In this document: one piece after another, positions 10,412-19,409 of the stretch
Numbering within the stretch: the stretch's first letter is position 1
Layout of the letters: the number at the start of each line of letters is the position of its first letter
Program-made: the position numbers and the translations under genes
Assembly: GCA_030728785.1 (NCBI GenBank)
Contig: JANQYP010000054.1
Span: 25,128 to 59,349, forward strand
Source of the DNA: Pseudomonadales bacterium
GTDB taxonomy: Bacteria; Pseudomonadota; Gammaproteobacteria; Pseudomonadales; Azotimanducaceae
DNA length: 34,222 nt
Direction: 5' to 3'
The notes under the pieces: model-generated
The model's database searches: none
Told to the model about the DNA's origin: nothing
What the model saw: the letters and a program-made list of their open reading frames with translations, nothing else

Positions 10412-11094
10412 CAGGTGCTGAACGCGTTCAGCCGATAACCCTGGCCACGAACGGTCTCAATGGGCTTCAGGGCATTACCCGGGTCAAGCTTTCTGCGCAG
10501 GCGGCCGACAAAGACCTCAATGACATTACTGTCGCGGTCAAAATCCTGATCATAGAGATGTTCGGTGAGCTCAGCCTTGGAAACCACCTCACCTGGCCGC
10601 TGCATCAGGTACTCCAGCAAATTGAACTCAAAGGCGGTCAGGTCAACCCGGTCACCCCCAACATTCACCCGTTTGCCACGCAGGTCGACGTGAATGGGCC
10701 CCCACGCCAGGCTCGGTTTGAATTGCCCGGAGGCCCGCCGCAACATGGCCTCAAGCCGCGCCAGCAGTTCCTGGACATGGAAGGGTTTAACCAGGTAATC
10801 ATCAGCACCGGCGGCCAGGCCTTCCACCTTGTCTTTCCAATCGGCGCGGGCAGTGAGGATCAGCACCGGATAGTCGCGGCCCTCCTCGCGTATCCTGCGA
10901 ATGATATCCAGGCCGGACACCCGCGGCAGGCCAAGGTCAATCACTGCCACATCGTAATGATATTTCTGCGCCAGATAGAGGCCCTCCATACCGTCAGCAC
11001 AGGCCTCAACGGTGTAGTCATGGCGTTGCAGCAGCTCCACCAACTGGCCGCGGAGCTCGTCCTGGTCCTCAACCAGCAAGACACGGTTACCCAT
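10411..11094 (-). CDS. OmpR/PhoP-family response regulator
   Basis: Receiver (VLLVEDQDELR, VIDLGLPRVSGLDI, KPF) plus winged-helix C-terminus (LTAFEFNLLEYLMQRPGEVVSKAELTEHLYD...VRGQGYRL); ATG at 11094 has a better SD spacing than the GTG at 11100. Confidence 0.94.
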   Translation of the reverse strand: MGNRVLLVEDQDELRGQLVELLQRHDYTVEACADGMEGLYLAQKYHYDVAVIDLGLPRVSGLDIIRRIREEGRDYPVLILTARADWKDKVEGLAAGADDYLVKPFHVQELLARLEAMLRRASGQFKPSLAWGPIHVDLRGKRVNVGGDRVDLTAFEFNLLEYLMQRPGEVVSKAELTEHLYDQDFDRDSNVIEVFVGRLRRKLDPGNALKPIETVRGQGYRLNAFST

Positions 11095-11130
11095 GTTCAC
11101 GCTCCTCGAAGGCTGCTTATGCGGTGTGAC

Positions 11131-11484
11131 CTATTCAAAGACATCACCACTGCTGCCATCCACATAAACATACTTGACAACCCCGTCAGGGGACAGGGTC
11201 TTGACGCGGTAGACCATCGGCCCCTGGCTATCAATCAGACTGATGGCGAGAATTTTATGCGCCTGGTAATGGCGTTTCACCTGGGCTGCTGCGGCGCGCG
11301 GATCAAGTCGCTGGGCCAGTGGCGGCAGCTGCCTTTCCTGCGGCCGCTGCTGCGGCAGCAGATTCTCCGCGAGCATCAGACCCTGACCCTGATCATGACC
11401 CTGATCCTGACCAAAGCCAAAGGGCTTGGCGGCGCTACTCTGGGCGCCCAGCAGCAGGACTAACAGGAACATCAGGTTGCGCAT
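11131..11484 (-). CDS. PepSY domain-containing small exported protein
   Basis: Signal peptide MRNLMFLLVLLLGAQSSAA; C-terminal PepSY-like AAAAQVKRHYQAHKILAISLIDSQGPMVYRVKTLSPDGVVKYVYVDGSSGDVFE. Confidence 0.82.
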   Translation of the reverse strand: MRNLMFLLVLLLGAQSSAAKPFGFGQDQGHDQGQGLMLAENLLPQQRPQERQLPPLAQRLDPRAAAAQVKRHYQAHKILAISLIDSQGPMVYRVKTLSPDGVVKYVYVDGSSGDVFE

Positions 11485-11505
11485 AAGGGTCTCCGCCGCG
11501 GCCGG

Positions 11506-12072
11506 TCAGATGACCGGCGATATAGCCATTCGAATTTTGATGGTATCACCGGGGCGAGTGTCCATGCGAGTCGAATAGGTCTGGTCGTGATATCGGTAGC
11601 GAACCTGGTAGCCAATGACCCGCTCTTCTTCGTGGGCGTCCTGGTAGACCTGACAACGCTCTTGCGTACCATACCGGCGTCCCGGGCTGGCCTGACTGTT
11701 GTTGCTGGCGATGGCATTACCCAAAGTCGCACCCAGGACCGCACCGACCACAGCGCCGACCCGCTTGTTGGATTTCTTGTGGCCAACAGCGTTACCCAGG
11801 GCGCCGCCCAGCACACCACCCACCACCGTGCCGACGGCATGGTTGCCATGAGCGCGCTCCGCCTCGTAGACCACCTGCTCCTGCCAGCACTCTTCGCGGG
11901 GGGTGGACACCCGAATAGTACGCATAATGGGTTGGGCATCAATAACCGTCGCATAGTCGTAGGAAACATGATTTTGGGAGACATGACCGGCGTTTTCATG
12001 GCCTGCCAGCACTGAACCGGCAAACAGACTGGCTGACAAAGTAAGGAGAGTTGTAACGATTGTTGTTTTCAT
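11506..12072 (-). CDS. Glycine zipper 2TM domain-containing envelope protein
   Basis: Signal peptide; two glycine-zipper blocks VGTVVGGVLGGALGNAVGHKK and VGAVVGAVLGATLGNAIASNN. Confidence 0.88.
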   Translation of the reverse strand: MKTTIVTTLLTLSASLFAGSVLAGHENAGHVSQNHVSYDYATVIDAQPIMRTIRVSTPREECWQEQVVYEAERAHGNHAVGTVVGGVLGGALGNAVGHKKSNKRVGAVVGAVLGATLGNAIASNNSQASPGRRYGTQERCQVYQDAHEEERVIGYQVRYRYHDQTYSTRMDTRPGDTIKIRMAISPVI

Positions 12073-12117
12073 TTGTTGGACCCTGCTGTCAATGTTGGCG
12101 CCAGCTTAGGCGCACCG

Positions 12118-12136
12118 GGCTGAATGGCGGCTGAAT
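12118..12136 (-). promoter_or_regulatory. Candidate response-regulator operator: 11-bp-period direct repeat ATTCAGCC-N3-ATTCAGCC upstream of the glycine-zipper gene
   Basis: Minus strand reads ATTCAGCCgccATTCAGCC; 11 bp after the second ATTCAG is TAAGCT, a plausible -10; arrangement resembles PhoB/PhoP-type boxes. Confidence 0.45.
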
Positions 12137-12177
12137 GGGAGGGGGTGGAGTTGTTCAGGGTGGGTTCAGGGAGAGGT

Positions 12178-12202
12178 GGGGTTGGTGGGAGGGTTAGGGG
12201 GG
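12178..12202 (+). other. Canonical G-quadruplex motif
   Basis: GGGG-ttggt-GGG-a-GGG-tta-GGGGGG fits G3+N1-7 x4; lies in a longer G-rich tract from about 12130. Confidence 0.6.
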
Positions 12203-12258
12203 TAAGGCCATTGGTTTAGATTTGAGTGGTCGGAGGCTAGCCTCTCGGTATTTTCGCT

Positions 12259-12285
12259 GTGCTTTGCGCTTAGGGCGCAAAACAC
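12259..12285. repeat. Hairpin downstream of the dinG-like gene
   Basis: gtg-c-tttgcgc-ttagg-gcgcaaa-a-cac; 7-bp inner plus 3-bp outer stem, no clear T tract. Confidence 0.55.
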
Positions 12286-12302
12286 AACTCTAAGCCACAA
12301 CT

Positions 12303-14408
12303 TTAAGAAATATCTCGTCGAAAGGGTGGTAGGGCATTCAGGATCAGCTGGCCATAACGCTGGGTGACCAGGCGCCGGTCAAGGATGGTGATGGTGCCGC
12401 TGTCTGTTTCCGTGCGCAACAGGCGCCCGCAGGCCTGGACCATACGCAGGGCGGCATCGGGCACCATTATTTCCTGGAAGGCGTTACCACCCCGCCCTTC
12501 GATCCACTCGCTGAGGGTGGCGCCCACAGGATCATCCGGTACTGCAAAGGGGATTTTGACAATCACCACGTGTTCACAATAGGCGCCGGGCAGGTCGATG
12601 CCCTCAGCAAAACTGGCGAGACCAAAAATCACGCTTGGCGCGCCGGCATCAACGCGGCGTTTCTGGGTCGCAACAATCTCACTTTTTGACAGCTCACCCT
12701 GTACCAGCAGCAGCTCTCGAAAGGCTTGCGGCAGGGCATCACGAATCCGAAACATCTGCCGCCAGGAGGCAAACAGCACCAGACCACCCGCAACATTTGC
12801 CAGCAGGTCCGGCAACAGGGCCGCCACCTCGGCATTATGATCCTCGGCCTGGCGCGGATCTGTGCTCATCATGGGCACGCGCAGGACTGCCTGCCGAGCA
12901 TATTCAAAGGGACTGGCCAGGGCCCTGAAGCGGTTATCCGGGCCTATGCCGGCGCTGGCCTGAAAGCGCCCAAAGTCACCACCCACTGCCAGTGTCGCGG
13001 AGGTCAGGACAGCGCCAAAACAGCGCGCCCAGAGCAGGTCCCTGAGGGTATCGTGGACCGACACCGGGCTGGCGCTGAGCTGCACCTCCGCATCACGAAA
13101 CGTAATCCAGCGGGCAGTGGGTGGCTGCCCCGGCGCATCAGCAAACTGGTAGTTCTGCCACAGGCCGGTGCCGCCGGCCAGCCGAGCATTGATGGCCGCC
13201 AGCACGGGCAGCCAGTATTCCAGTTGTTCATGGAGGGGATCGCCGTCGGCCAGCCGATCATCAACAGCCGTCTGGATCTGGCTGGTCTGGCTGTGCAGGC
13301 GCTGCATGGCCTGGTGAACGGATTCACTGCTGGCCACCAGCGCCGGGTCGGCTAAACCACCAGCAAACCGATACCGCTGCTCGCGGTCGTCACCCTCAGC
13401 CAGCTCGCGTAATGGTTCTAACAGCTCAGCTACGCTCTGCAACTGGCTTACCAGATCGACAATATTGTCCTCAATACGGCTCAGGTTACCAGGCAAACCA
13501 CCCACCTGGCCAAGTTCGCTGGCCAACTGGCGCAGTGCTGCCGGTTGTTGCTCAAGCCAGGCCTGGGTCGAACGCAACAACTGGAAATTAGCAAAATGGT
13601 TTATGGCTTTTTCGGGCAGGTGATGGCCCTCGTCAAAGATATAAATCGTATCTTCCGGCACCGGCAGCACCGCACCACCACCCATCATCAGGTCGGCCAG
13701 CACCAGGTCATGGTTGCTGACAATACAGTCGACCTTGTGGATCTTTTCCCGGGCTTTGTAAAAAAAACAATTTTCATAGTGTGAACATTTACGCCCGGTG
13801 CACTGCACGTGGTCTGTGCTGACGGGAAACCAGGCATCATTGGCCAGTTCCACCGGCCAGCTGTCCCGCTCACCGTCCCAGTCGCCACGGCCGAGGCGGG
13901 CCAGCATCTCTGCATACAACACCTGGTGGGACGGGTCTGCGGCCAGTATTTCATCATCATACAAGGCCAGCGTGTGATTTTTGGCGCCCACAGCCTGCAG
14001 CGCCAGGTCGAGTCGTGACAGGCACAGATAGCGCCGCCGGCCCTTGGCCAGAGCAAAGCTGAAGTCCAGCCCCGTGTGGCGGCGGATATCCGGCAGGTCG
14101 AGCAGGACTATCTGTTCCTGCAGCGCCACCGTCGCCGTGGCAATCACCAGCCGTTTTCCCAAGGCCTTGGCAATAGGCAGGGCGGCGATAGCATAAGCCA
14201 CCGTCTTGCCGGTACCGGTGCCGGCTTCAATCACACACACCGGATTGTCGGACACCCGCACGCCGTCATCATCCACCTCAATGCTGCCGAGGGTATTGGC
14301 AATGTCAGCAATCATCTGCCGCTGGCAGTGGCGTGACCTGTAGCCCTTTTCCTGCAGCAGGCGCGAGTAGGCAGTCTGGATCTGTGATTTTAATTCAGTG
14401 CTTATCAT
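12303..14408 (-). CDS. dinG: ATP-dependent DNA helicase, DinG family
   Basis: Walker A EAGTGTGKTVAYAI, DEAH box IFDEGHHLPEKA, four-Cys Fe-S region CTGRKCSHYENCFFYKAREKIHKVDCIVSNHD, C-terminal QACGRLLRTETDSGTITILDRRL. Confidence 0.92.
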   Translation of the reverse strand: MISTELKSQIQTAYSRLLQEKGYRSRHCQRQMIADIANTLGSIEVDDDGVRVSDNPVCVIEAGTGTGKTVAYAIAALPIAKALGKRLVIATATVALQEQIVLLDLPDIRRHTGLDFSFALAKGRRRYLCLSRLDLALQAVGAKNHTLALYDDEILAADPSHQVLYAEMLARLGRGDWDGERDSWPVELANDAWFPVSTDHVQCTGRKCSHYENCFFYKAREKIHKVDCIVSNHDLVLADLMMGGGAVLPVPEDTIYIFDEGHHLPEKAINHFANFQLLRSTQAWLEQQPAALRQLASELGQVGGLPGNLSRIEDNIVDLVSQLQSVAELLEPLRELAEGDDREQRYRFAGGLADPALVASSESVHQAMQRLHSQTSQIQTAVDDRLADGDPLHEQLEYWLPVLAAINARLAGGTGLWQNYQFADAPGQPPTARWITFRDAEVQLSASPVSVHDTLRDLLWARCFGAVLTSATLAVGGDFGRFQASAGIGPDNRFRALASPFEYARQAVLRVPMMSTDPRQAEDHNAEVAALLPDLLANVAGGLVLFASWRQMFRIRDALPQAFRELLLVQGELSKSEIVATQKRRVDAGAPSVIFGLASFAEGIDLPGAYCEHVVIVKIPFAVPDDPVGATLSEWIEGRGGNAFQEIMVPDAALRMVQACGRLLRTETDSGTITILDRRLVTQRYGQLILNALPPFRRDIS

Positions 14409-14475
14409 TGACGGGATGTACCTGAACTGCGCATCATCCGCCCCTTAGTCACAGGCGCGGTCATTCGGAGCATTT

Positions 14476-15678
14476 ATGAAGCCAACGATCATAACATCCA
14501 GGCACTCGAGTAAATACCATCGGTGCAGTTGCGCCCTTGCCATGTTACTGGCGGCGCTTGCCTGGCTGCCCGCAACCACCCTGGCAGCCACCCCCGCCGC
14601 CGAGGCGCCAGCGGCAAAACTGCCGCTGGAAAAACTGCGGCTGCAACCCGGTTTTAACATCGACATTTATGCCCATGTAGAAAACGCCCGGCAAATGGCC
14701 CAGGGGGCGCAGGGTGAAATCTATGTCGGCAGCCTGCGCGCCGGCAAGGTGCACATGGTCAAGGATACGGATGGCGACTTCAAAGCAGACCAGGTGCGGC
14801 TGGTGGCCGAAGGCCTGAACCTGCCGTCCGGCCTCGCCACGCGTAATGGTGACCTGTATGTCGGGGCAGTTAGTGAGATCCTGGTTTATCGGGATATTGC
14901 CGCCCAACTGGCCCATCCTGGCGCAACCTTGCCGAGTGCCGAAATTGTCACTGCCGAGCTGCCGCAAGAACGCCATCATGGCTGGAAATACCTGGAGTTT
15001 GGCCCCGATGGCTACCTCTATATCCCCGTCGGCGCACCCTGCAATATCTGCCTGTCTGAGGAGCCGGAGTTTGCCGCCATCCTGCGCATAAATGTTGATG
15101 CCAAGCCCGCGGTGCTTGAGCCCTATGTGCAGGGTGTGCGCAACAGTGTCGGTTTTGACTGGCACCCCGACACCCGCGAGCTCTGGTTTACCGACAATGG
15201 CCGGGACCTGCTCGGCGATGCCATGCCGCCTTGTGAGCTGAATCGCGTGACGGCCAGGGGCCAACACTTTGGCTATCCGTTTTTTCACGGCGCCAGCATC
15301 CCCGATCCGGAATTTGGTGCCGGCAAGACCGCCACAGACTATGTTGAGCCGGCCCTGGCACTGGACCCCCACGTGGCGCCACTGGGCATGATGTTCTACA
15401 CCGGCGGGATGCTGCCCGAGCGCTACCGCAAGCAGATTATTATCCCCGAACGAGGCTCATGGAATCGCTCACCGGAGGCGGGCCATACTGGCCACCGGCT
15501 TACTGTTGCCCTTGCCGACGCCACGGGTCAGATGACCTACGAGGTGCTGGTAGACGGCTGGCTGCAGGATAACGTGGCCTGGGGTCGCCCCACGGATCTG
15601 TTGCAATTGGCCGATGGCAGCATCCTCATCGCCGACGACAAAGCCAACGTTATCTACCGGCTGAGCTATCAGCCCTGA
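14476..15678 (+). CDS. Glucose/sorbosone dehydrogenase-like beta-propeller protein, exported
   Basis: Signal peptide; propeller motifs LPSGLATRNGDLYVG, GPDGYLYIPVGAPCNIC, VQGVRNSVGFDWHPDTRELWFTDNGRD, IIPERGSWNRSPEAGH. Confidence 0.86.
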   Translation: MKPTIITSRHSSKYHRCSCALAMLLAALAWLPATTLAATPAAEAPAAKLPLEKLRLQPGFNIDIYAHVENARQMAQGAQGEIYVGSLRAGKVHMVKDTDGDFKADQVRLVAEGLNLPSGLATRNGDLYVGAVSEILVYRDIAAQLAHPGATLPSAEIVTAELPQERHHGWKYLEFGPDGYLYIPVGAPCNICLSEEPEFAAILRINVDAKPAVLEPYVQGVRNSVGFDWHPDTRELWFTDNGRDLLGDAMPPCELNRVTARGQHFGYPFFHGASIPDPEFGAGKTATDYVEPALALDPHVAPLGMMFYTGGMLPERYRKQIIIPERGSWNRSPEAGHTGHRLTVALADATGQMTYEVLVDGWLQDNVAWGRPTDLLQLADGSILIADDKANVIYRLSYQP

Positions 15679-15802
15679 CATTACATTTCCGATACGTCTT
15701 TGGTCAGCCAGGGGCGGCTGTAAATATCCTCTGCCACACCACTTGAAATCTGTTATCCAGAACCAATTTCTGCGCTTGTTACTTGCCTGGGAACTCAACC
15801 AA

Positions 15803-16684
15803 ATGACTCGCATCTTCTTATTCCTGGCGACCAACGTCGCCGTCCTGCTGCTGATCAGCCTTGTCTTCAAGGTGCTTGGCCTTGAAGGCATTCTTAGCAA
15901 TAACGGCGTTGACCTGAACCTTGGGGCCCTGCTGGTCATGTCGGCAGTGATTGGTTTTGGCGGCGCATTTATCTCGCTGGCCATGTCCAAATGGTCTGCC
16001 AAACATGCCATGGGCGTGCGGGTCTTGACCCAGCCGCGGAACCACACGGAGACCTGGTTACTCAATACCATCAGGCGCCAAGCCCAACTGGCCGGCATTG
16101 GCATGCCGGAGGTAGGTATATTTGAGACGCCGGAGGTCAACGCCTTTGCTACTGGCATCAACCGAAACAATGCCCTGGTAGCCGTCAGCAGCGGATTGCT
16201 GGAGCAGATGACAGAGCAGGAGGCTGAGGCGGTGCTGGGTCACGAGATCAGCCATGTGGCCAATGGCGACATGGTGACCCTGGGCCTGATTCAGGGTGTG
16301 GTGAATACCTTTGTCATTTTCCTGGCCCGAGTGATTGGCTTTTTTGTCGACCGCGTGCTGCTGAAAAATGAGCGTGGCCTGGGTATTGGCTATCACCTGA
16401 CGTCCATTCTGGCGCAGATGTTCCTGTCCATATTTGCCACCATGATTGTCATGTGGTTCTCACGCCACCGGGAATTTCGTGCTGATGCCGGCGGTGCCAG
16501 CTTGGCAGGCCGAGGCAGCATGATTGCCGCACTGAAGCGCCTGCAGAAGGGTGAGCCCCATGACCTGCCCGGCGAAATGGCAGCCCTGGGCATCTCCGGG
16601 ACGCGCACCAATATGCTGAACCGGCTGTTCATGAGTCACCCGCCCCTCGCCGAACGCATCGCCGCCCTGGAACAAAAAGCGTGA
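15803..16684 (+). CDS. htpX: Membrane protease HtpX
   Basis: MTRIFLFLATNVAVLLL N-terminus, zinc motif VLGHEISHVANGD, REFRADAGGASLAGRGSMIAALKRL. Confidence 0.96.
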   Translation: MTRIFLFLATNVAVLLLISLVFKVLGLEGILSNNGVDLNLGALLVMSAVIGFGGAFISLAMSKWSAKHAMGVRVLTQPRNHTETWLLNTIRRQAQLAGIGMPEVGIFETPEVNAFATGINRNNALVAVSSGLLEQMTEQEAEAVLGHEISHVANGDMVTLGLIQGVVNTFVIFLARVIGFFVDRVLLKNERGLGIGYHLTSILAQMFLSIFATMIVMWFSRHREFRADAGGASLAGRGSMIAALKRLQKGEPHDLPGEMAALGISGTRTNMLNRLFMSHPPLAERIAALEQKA

Positions 16685-16694
16685 TTTTGCGCCC

Positions 16695-17921
16695 TTACTT
16701 ACTCTCCGCAGCACCATCCTCAGCCGCCAGCTCGACAATCTCATGGGTGGTATTGCGGATACCCACAAAAGGTTCAAAGTGGGCGCGCTGGACATCGTGA
16801 AACTGAATCCGGTACAAGGTCCACATGGTCAGCAAAGACAGGACCACTGCTGAAACGATAAACAAGGCGTTGTCGGTGTAACCAATCAGGAATGCGACGA
16901 CGATGGGGCCAATCACCGAGCCGGCGCTGTTCATCATCAGCACGCCACTGGCTATCTCCATCAGTGACAAACTGGTGTTGTCATTGGCATGAGCCAGGCA
17001 CAGGGAATACAGCGGAAATGTCAGGCCACCAAAGAAAAACATGGCGACATAAATCATGATGGAGTTTTCGCTTACCAGCAGTGCTGCCAGCACGCAAGTG
17101 AGCACGCCAGACAGGGCCAGGCCGGCAATCACATAACGCCGGTCAATCCGGTCGGAGAGGCGCCCGACGGGAAACTGGAAGCAGGTGCCACCGAGAATAG
17201 TGACTGCCATAAAGATACCTATCTGCTCTTTTTCGAGGCCGTTGGCAGCCGCCACAACAGGACCCAGCGCCCAGAAACCGCCCGTCACCAGACCGCCGAA
17301 AAAAGCCCCCACCATGGCCACCTGGGAAGCGGCAATGACGCGCTTGAGGCGAAATCTGACAGGTGGAATAGCAGCCGGTACAGAGGCTGAGGTGAGGCCG
17401 ACCGGGACGATACCAAGCACCAGCAACCCTGCCGACAACAAGAATAACTGCGCATAACCAACCTCAAAACCAATCAGCAGTTGGCCAGCACAGATAGCCG
17501 CCAGGGTGATGATGATATAGACAGACAATACCCGGCCACGATACTCGACCGCGGTTTTCTCATTCAGCCAGCTCTCAATCACCATATAAATGCCGGCAAA
17601 AGCCCAGCCACTGAGCCCTCGCGCCAACAGCCAGAACCAGAACTGGTCAACCATACCGATAAACAACAGGGCCGCAGTCGCCAGGGCGATCAGCACGGCA
17701 AACACGCGAATGTGGCCGACTCTTGACACCAACGGCGGCACCGTCAGGCAGCCCACAACAAACCCGAGAAAATAGCTCGAGCCGGTGTACCCAATCAGGT
17801 CGGGCGCCCAGCCCAGCTCCACCGCATACAGCGGGATCAGGGTGAGCTGCAGGCCATGGCCTACCAGCAGAATGGCAACAGACGCCAGCAACGCTGTCAC
17901 AGGAATCAACAAACCGGTCAT
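16695..17921 (-). CDS. MFS transporter (YcaD-like)
   Basis: About 12 hydrophobic segments; LYAVELGWAPDLIGYTGSSYFLGFVVG...; MVIESWLNEKT; start chosen at MTGLLIPVTALL. Confidence 0.9.
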   Translation of the reverse strand: MTGLLIPVTALLASVAILLVGHGLQLTLIPLYAVELGWAPDLIGYTGSSYFLGFVVGCLTVPPLVSRVGHIRVFAVLIALATAALLFIGMVDQFWFWLLARGLSGWAFAGIYMVIESWLNEKTAVEYRGRVLSVYIIITLAAICAGQLLIGFEVGYAQLFLLSAGLLVLGIVPVGLTSASVPAAIPPVRFRLKRVIAASQVAMVGAFFGGLVTGGFWALGPVVAAANGLEKEQIGIFMAVTILGGTCFQFPVGRLSDRIDRRYVIAGLALSGVLTCVLAALLVSENSIMIYVAMFFFGGLTFPLYSLCLAHANDNTSLSLMEIASGVLMMNSAGSVIGPIVVAFLIGYTDNALFIVSAVVLSLLTMWTLYRIQFHDVQRAHFEPFVGIRNTTHEIVELAAEDGAAESK

Positions 17922-18094
17922 AGCACTTCTTATCCACAATAAAACCATGCCCCGGACTACGGGAGTCGGAGGCGGCCGGCAATTATAACCGCCAGGCCGG
18001 CGAAATCTGGCATGAATTCAGCGAAAAGGTGATGTCCTGCTGGCCAGATTGTGTCAGAGTCGCCGCCATCTTCCAGGATCTCCCAGGATCTCCT

Positions 18095-19402
18095 ATGAGT
18101 TACATCGACTCCTATTACCGCCGCACAATGCATCCGGCCACTGCCGCCCAGACGCCCAGCGATGACGCCCTGCAGGGTGATCTTGACACCAGCGTCTGCA
18201 TCATCGGCGGCGGCCTGGCGGGAATATCCACCGCCCTGGGTCTGGCCGAGCGGGGTATTCCCTGCGTTCTGCTTGAGGCCAAGCGCCTTGGCTGGGGTGC
18301 ATCGGGGCGCAACGGCGGGTTTGTTTCCTGTGGTTTCTCCCAGAATGCCCTGACGCTGGCGAAGAAACTCGGCGAACCTCACGCGCAACAGCTGTATGGC
18401 CTGACCCGGCAAGCCTACAAACTCATCGAGCAGCGCATCAGCGGCCATGAGGCGCACATCAAAGATCCGGTGGAGGGCAATATCACCGCATCCTGGTTCG
18501 ACAACGCGGCCGGCCTGCGCCACTACGTGGATGAGATGAACCGTATTTTTGGTGAGGACCTGGTGTTCTGGCCAAGAGAAAAAATCCGCGAGTCCTACCG
18601 AACCCAACGTTATTTCGACGGTTATTTCAAACCTCGAGCGCTGCGTTTCCAGTCCCTCAACTATGCCCTGCACACCGCCGCCATGGCCCGCAACCTGGGG
18701 GCCAGCCTGTTTGAAGACAGCCGGGTAACCCAGGTCAACGCCATCAGCGGCGCCACCCAGCGCTGGCAGGTAAAAACTGCACAGGGCACAGTGCGGGCAC
18801 GACATGTGGTTTATGCCTGCAGTGGTTACCTGGATTCCCTGCACGGCAAACTCAGTCGCGCCACCCTGCCCGTCGCCACTTATGTGCTGCTCACAGAACC
18901 CTTGGGCGCACGCCTTGAGACCGCAATTCGCTCGCCCTACGGGGTAGCCGACAATCGATTTTCGTCCAACTACTATCGCGTCGTTGGTGACCAGCAATTG
19001 CTTTGGGGCGGTCGCGTTTCCATGTTCCACCCGTCCCAGGAAAAGCTCAGGACTATCATGCGCAACGATCTTTTATCGGTCTATCCGCAGCTTGAAGGTA
19101 TTCAGGGTGAAGTCGCCTGGGGCGGTTATATGGGCTATTCGGCGCACAAGATGCCACAACTGGGCCAGCTTAAGCCTGGGGAATGGTTCTGCCAGAGTTT
19201 TGGCGGCCACGGCATGGTCACCACCACCATGGGCGGCGAATTAATTGCCGCCGCCATCGCCACAGACGACCCGCAATATCTGTTGTTCGCCGACTTTGGC
19301 CTGGACTATGTCGGCAAACCCTTTGGCCCGGTCATTGCCCAGATAGCCTACTGGGCTTACCAGTTACAGGACGCTTTCCACGCCCGCCGCTTGAACCACT
19401 GA
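18095..19402 (+). CDS. FAD-dependent oxidoreductase (OrdL/PuuB-like, DAO superfamily)
   Basis: FAD-binding VCIIGGGLAGISTALGLAERG, GASGRNGGFVSCGFS, C-terminal SFGGHGMVTTTMGGELIAAAI; SD agga at 18085-18088 supports the start. Confidence 0.92.
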   Translation: MSYIDSYYRRTMHPATAAQTPSDDALQGDLDTSVCIIGGGLAGISTALGLAERGIPCVLLEAKRLGWGASGRNGGFVSCGFSQNALTLAKKLGEPHAQQLYGLTRQAYKLIEQRISGHEAHIKDPVEGNITASWFDNAAGLRHYVDEMNRIFGEDLVFWPREKIRESYRTQRYFDGYFKPRALRFQSLNYALHTAAMARNLGASLFEDSRVTQVNAISGATQRWQVKTAQGTVRARHVVYACSGYLDSLHGKLSRATLPVATYVLLTEPLGARLETAIRSPYGVADNRFSSNYYRVVGDQQLLWGGRVSMFHPSQEKLRTIMRNDLLSVYPQLEGIQGEVAWGGYMGYSAHKMPQLGQLKPGEWFCQSFGGHGMVTTTMGGELIAAAIATDDPQYLLFADFGLDYVGKPFGPVIAQIAYWAYQLQDAFHARRLNH

Positions 19403-19409
19403 AGCTCAA

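Noticed and set aside
9392-11463. Long plus-strand ORFs (9392-10438, 348 aa; 10363-11463, 366 aa) antisense to the two-component genes
   Set aside because: Fully antisense to well-supported HK/RR/PepSY genes; His/Gln-rich low-complexity translation typical of shadow ORFs in GC-rich DNA.
17957-19030. 357-aa minus-strand ORF opposite the FAD oxidoreductase
   Set aside because: Overlaps a clearly conserved FAD-dependent oxidoreductase; no family resemblance.
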